DNA of 6,750 nt from Sulfitobacter sp. (GTDB taxonomy: Bacteria; Pseudomonadota; Alphaproteobacteria; Rhodobacterales; Rhodobacteraceae). The notes under the pieces were generated by a model. That model was given only the letters and a program-made list of their open reading frames with translations. It was not told where the DNA came from and did no database searches. This document shows, in pieces, positions 5,262-6,750 of this stretch (the stretch's first letter is position 1; each line of letters opens with the position of its first letter). The DNA lies in assembly GCA_026421135.1 (NCBI GenBank), contig JAPKCR010000122.1, forward strand, positions 1 to 6,750, written 5' to 3'. The translations under genes and the position numbers were made by a program.

Positions 5262-6750
5262 TGGCGTTCGACACAATTGTGATGATTGATTGGTCGGGCG
5301 GCAATGATACAGGCGCAAGTCCCCGCAAGGATGCGATTTGGGCGGCGATCAATCGCGGGGGGCAAACCGAAAATCCGGTTTATTTGCGCAACAGGATCGT
5401 GGCCGAAGCGTGGATTGCCGATCTGATAATTGCCGAGACCGAGGCTGACCGCAGCGTCATGATCGGGTTCGACTTTCCATTTGGCTACCCCGCCGGTTTT
5501 GCCGAGGCTTTGACCGGCGATAGTGATCCGTTGGCGCTTTGGGACTGGTTCGAGGGGCGGATCAAAGACACGCCCACATCTAACAACCGTTTTGAACTGG
5601 CCGGAGAGCTGAATCTAGGGCTTGGTGATGGGCGTGGTCCATTTTGGGCCAATGGCATGCCCAAGCGCGACATTCCCGGACTGCCGCGTACAAAGGCCGA
5701 GTATACGAATCCATTTCCGGACAAACGCCAATCAGAAACCCAAGCAAAGGGCGCGTTCACCTGTTGGCAATTGGCCGGAGCGGGTGCCGTCGGTTCGCAG
5801 GTGTTGATGGGCCTGCCAGTACTGTCGCGACTTCGAAACCGGTTTCAGGGGCAGATCAGCGTCTGGCCGTTCGAACCACTGAACACGCCGGTCGCGTTTA
5901 TCGAGATTTGGCCCTCGCTCACGGTTGGCGCAGCGCCAGAAGGGACGATCAAGGACGCGTGGCAAGTGCAGGAAATCGCACGACAAGTCAGTGGATTGTC
6001 TGACGCTGCAATGGCAGAAATACTCGATGTGACTTCCCCCGAAGAAGGCTGGATTTTCGGGCTTGGTTTCGAGGACCGCATGATGGCGGCAACGCCCCTG
6101 CGCAACGATTGTTTTGCCCTGCCACCCGGCGTGCATTGGACGCCGGTGGACGAGGCGCTGTCGTTGCTGCGTTCAAGATTGTCGCGGGTCGTCGCGGTTG
6201 AAGCAGTCGGGCTTGGGGATGCGTTGGGGCGGGTTGTGGCGCAAGATGTGATCGCAAAACGCGCGAATCCGCCGCTGCCAAACACTGCCGTCGATGGCTA
6301 TGGTTTTGCAGGTGGGCGTGGCGACGGGCCGCATCGATTACATTTGGCTGCTGGGCGGGCTGCTGCTGGGGATGCGCCGGGGGTCGTGCCTGACGGGCAG
6401 GCAATCCGTGTACTAACCGGGGCTGCTTTGCCTGCAGGCATTGATACGGTGGTGTTGCAAGAAGACGTCCGGATAGAATCCGGCGCGGTCCATTTCAACG
6501 GCCCGATTAAAGCAGGGGCAAACACTCGCCAAGCGGGTGAGGACATAACACAAGGCCAAGTGACCACGGCTGCGGGCCGGCGTGTGACGGCTGCCGATCT
6601 TGCGCTGATGGCTGCGACAGGAAATGCCACGCTCAGCGTGTACAGGTCTTTGCGCGTTGGTGTGATATCGACTGGCGACGAGATTGTACAACCCGGCGAG
6701 GTCGCAGCGGATGGGCAGATTTACGACGCGACCCGACCAATGCTTTTGGC
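5261..6750 (+). CDS. moeA: DUF429/RNase H-like domain fused to MoeA, 3'-truncated by window edge
   Basis: An open frame of 496 visible codons running off the right edge, joining two parts. Residues 1 to about 280 resemble the DUF429 (predicted RNase H-like) fold: VMIDWSGG with Asp10, VMIGFDFPFGYP with Asp71, an Ala/Gly-rich WQLAGAGAVGSQVLMGLPVL segment, and FIEIWPS with Glu215. From about residue 287 (LPPGVHWTPVDEALSLL) it is MoeA, the molybdopterin molybdenumtransferase that inserts molybdate into adenylylated molybdopterin. MoeA motifs are PPLPNTAVDGYGF (337-349, Asp345), VLTGAALPAGIDTVV, NTRQAGEDI (Asp428) and VISTGDEI (470-475, Glu474), ending in GQIYDATRPM. The MoeA residues I could check are conserved, so that half should be active. 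The role of the front domain is unknown; nuclease activity is not proven by the motifs. The ATG overlaps the mobB stop by one base (TGATG). MoeA domains III-IV complete beyond the window. Confidence 0.92.
   Translation, partial: MAFDTIVMIDWSGGNDTGASPRKDAIWAAINRGGQTENPVYLRNRIVAEAWIADLIIAETEADRSVMIGFDFPFGYPAGFAEALTGDSDPLALWDWFEGRIKDTPTSNNRFELAGELNLGLGDGRGPFWANGMPKRDIPGLPRTKAEYTNPFPDKRQSETQAKGAFTCWQLAGAGAVGSQVLMGLPVLSRLRNRFQGQISVWPFEPLNTPVAFIEIWPSLTVGAAPEGTIKDAWQVQEIARQVSGLSDAAMAEILDVTSPEEGWIFGLGFEDRMMAATPLRNDCFALPPGVHWTPVDEALSLLRSRLSRVVAVEAVGLGDALGRVVAQDVIAKRANPPLPNTAVDGYGFAGGRGDGPHRLHLAAGRAAAGDAPGVVPDGQAIRVLTGAALPAGIDTVVLQEDVRIESGAVHFNGPIKAGANTRQAGEDITQGQVTTAAGRRVTAADLALMAATGNATLSVYRSLRVGVISTGDEIVQPGEVAADGQIYDATRPMLL
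6071..6085 (+). promoter_or_regulatory. Possible internal translation start for a stand-alone MoeA
   Basis: GAGGA (6071-6075) is followed by tandem in-frame ATG codons at 6080 and 6083 (Met274, Met275), with spacings of 4 and 7 bases. The site falls right between the DUF429-like part and the MoeA part. Initiation at 6083 would give a MoeA beginning MAATPLRNDCF. GAG-GAC also simply encodes Glu-Asp, so chance is possible. Confidence 0.3.

Noticed and set aside
5644..6285. Open frames on both strands within the front domain of the moeA fusion
   Set aside because: The fusion frame is continuous, coupled to mobB and rich in recognisable motifs. The others show no domains and compositional bias typical of shadows.
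6349..6372. GC-rich GCTGCTGGG-like near-repeats in moeA
   Set aside because: They follow from an Ala/Gly-rich codon run in the expected MoeA frame. No wider repeat structure is present.

Overview
The window looks like chromosomal DNA of a Rhodobacteraceae (roseobacter-type) alphaproteobacterium. The evidence is a moderately GC-rich coding style, a 44-residue subunit IV of an alphaproteobacterial aa3 cytochrome oxidase, an FdhD of the type seen with alphaproteobacterial formate dehydrogenases, and a tight molybdenum-cofactor (Moco) cluster. Genus cannot be set from the sequence alone. No RNA genes, insertion sequences, CRISPR arrays or phage genes are visible.

Left part (1-2213, + strand): the 3' part of a metallo-beta-lactamase-fold hydrolase gene overlaps by 8 bases a small acidic protein of unknown function. 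A 91-base gap with a possible promoter follows. Then come the tiny aa3 oxidase subunit IV gene and a lipoprotein gene, each with a good ribosome binding site. The lipoprotein has a His and a Cys placed as in circularly permuted NlpC/P60 (papain-like) proteins.

Middle (2193-3238, - strand): azlC and azlD encode a two-component branched-chain amino acid exporter of the AzlCD type. They overlap by ATGA. The end of azlD overlaps the end of the lipoprotein gene tail to tail by 21 bases.

Right part (3287-6750, + strand): fdhD, mobA, mobB and a long moeA-containing gene run in one direction, with every junction overlapping (ATGA, ATGA, TGATG). This is almost certainly a translationally coupled operon. 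MoeA inserts molybdate into molybdopterin, MobA (helped by MobB) adds GMP to give bis-MGD, and FdhD hands sulfur to the cofactor for formate dehydrogenase. No formate dehydrogenase structural gene is in view.

The most unusual element is the last gene. About 280 residues resembling the DUF429/RNase H-like fold are fused in front of MoeA, and a Shine-Dalgarno-like GAGGA followed by a double ATG lies just at the domain junction. The gene runs off the right edge. I see no clear previously undescribed system. The fusion, its possible internal start, and the single-cysteine FdhD are the best points to follow up.
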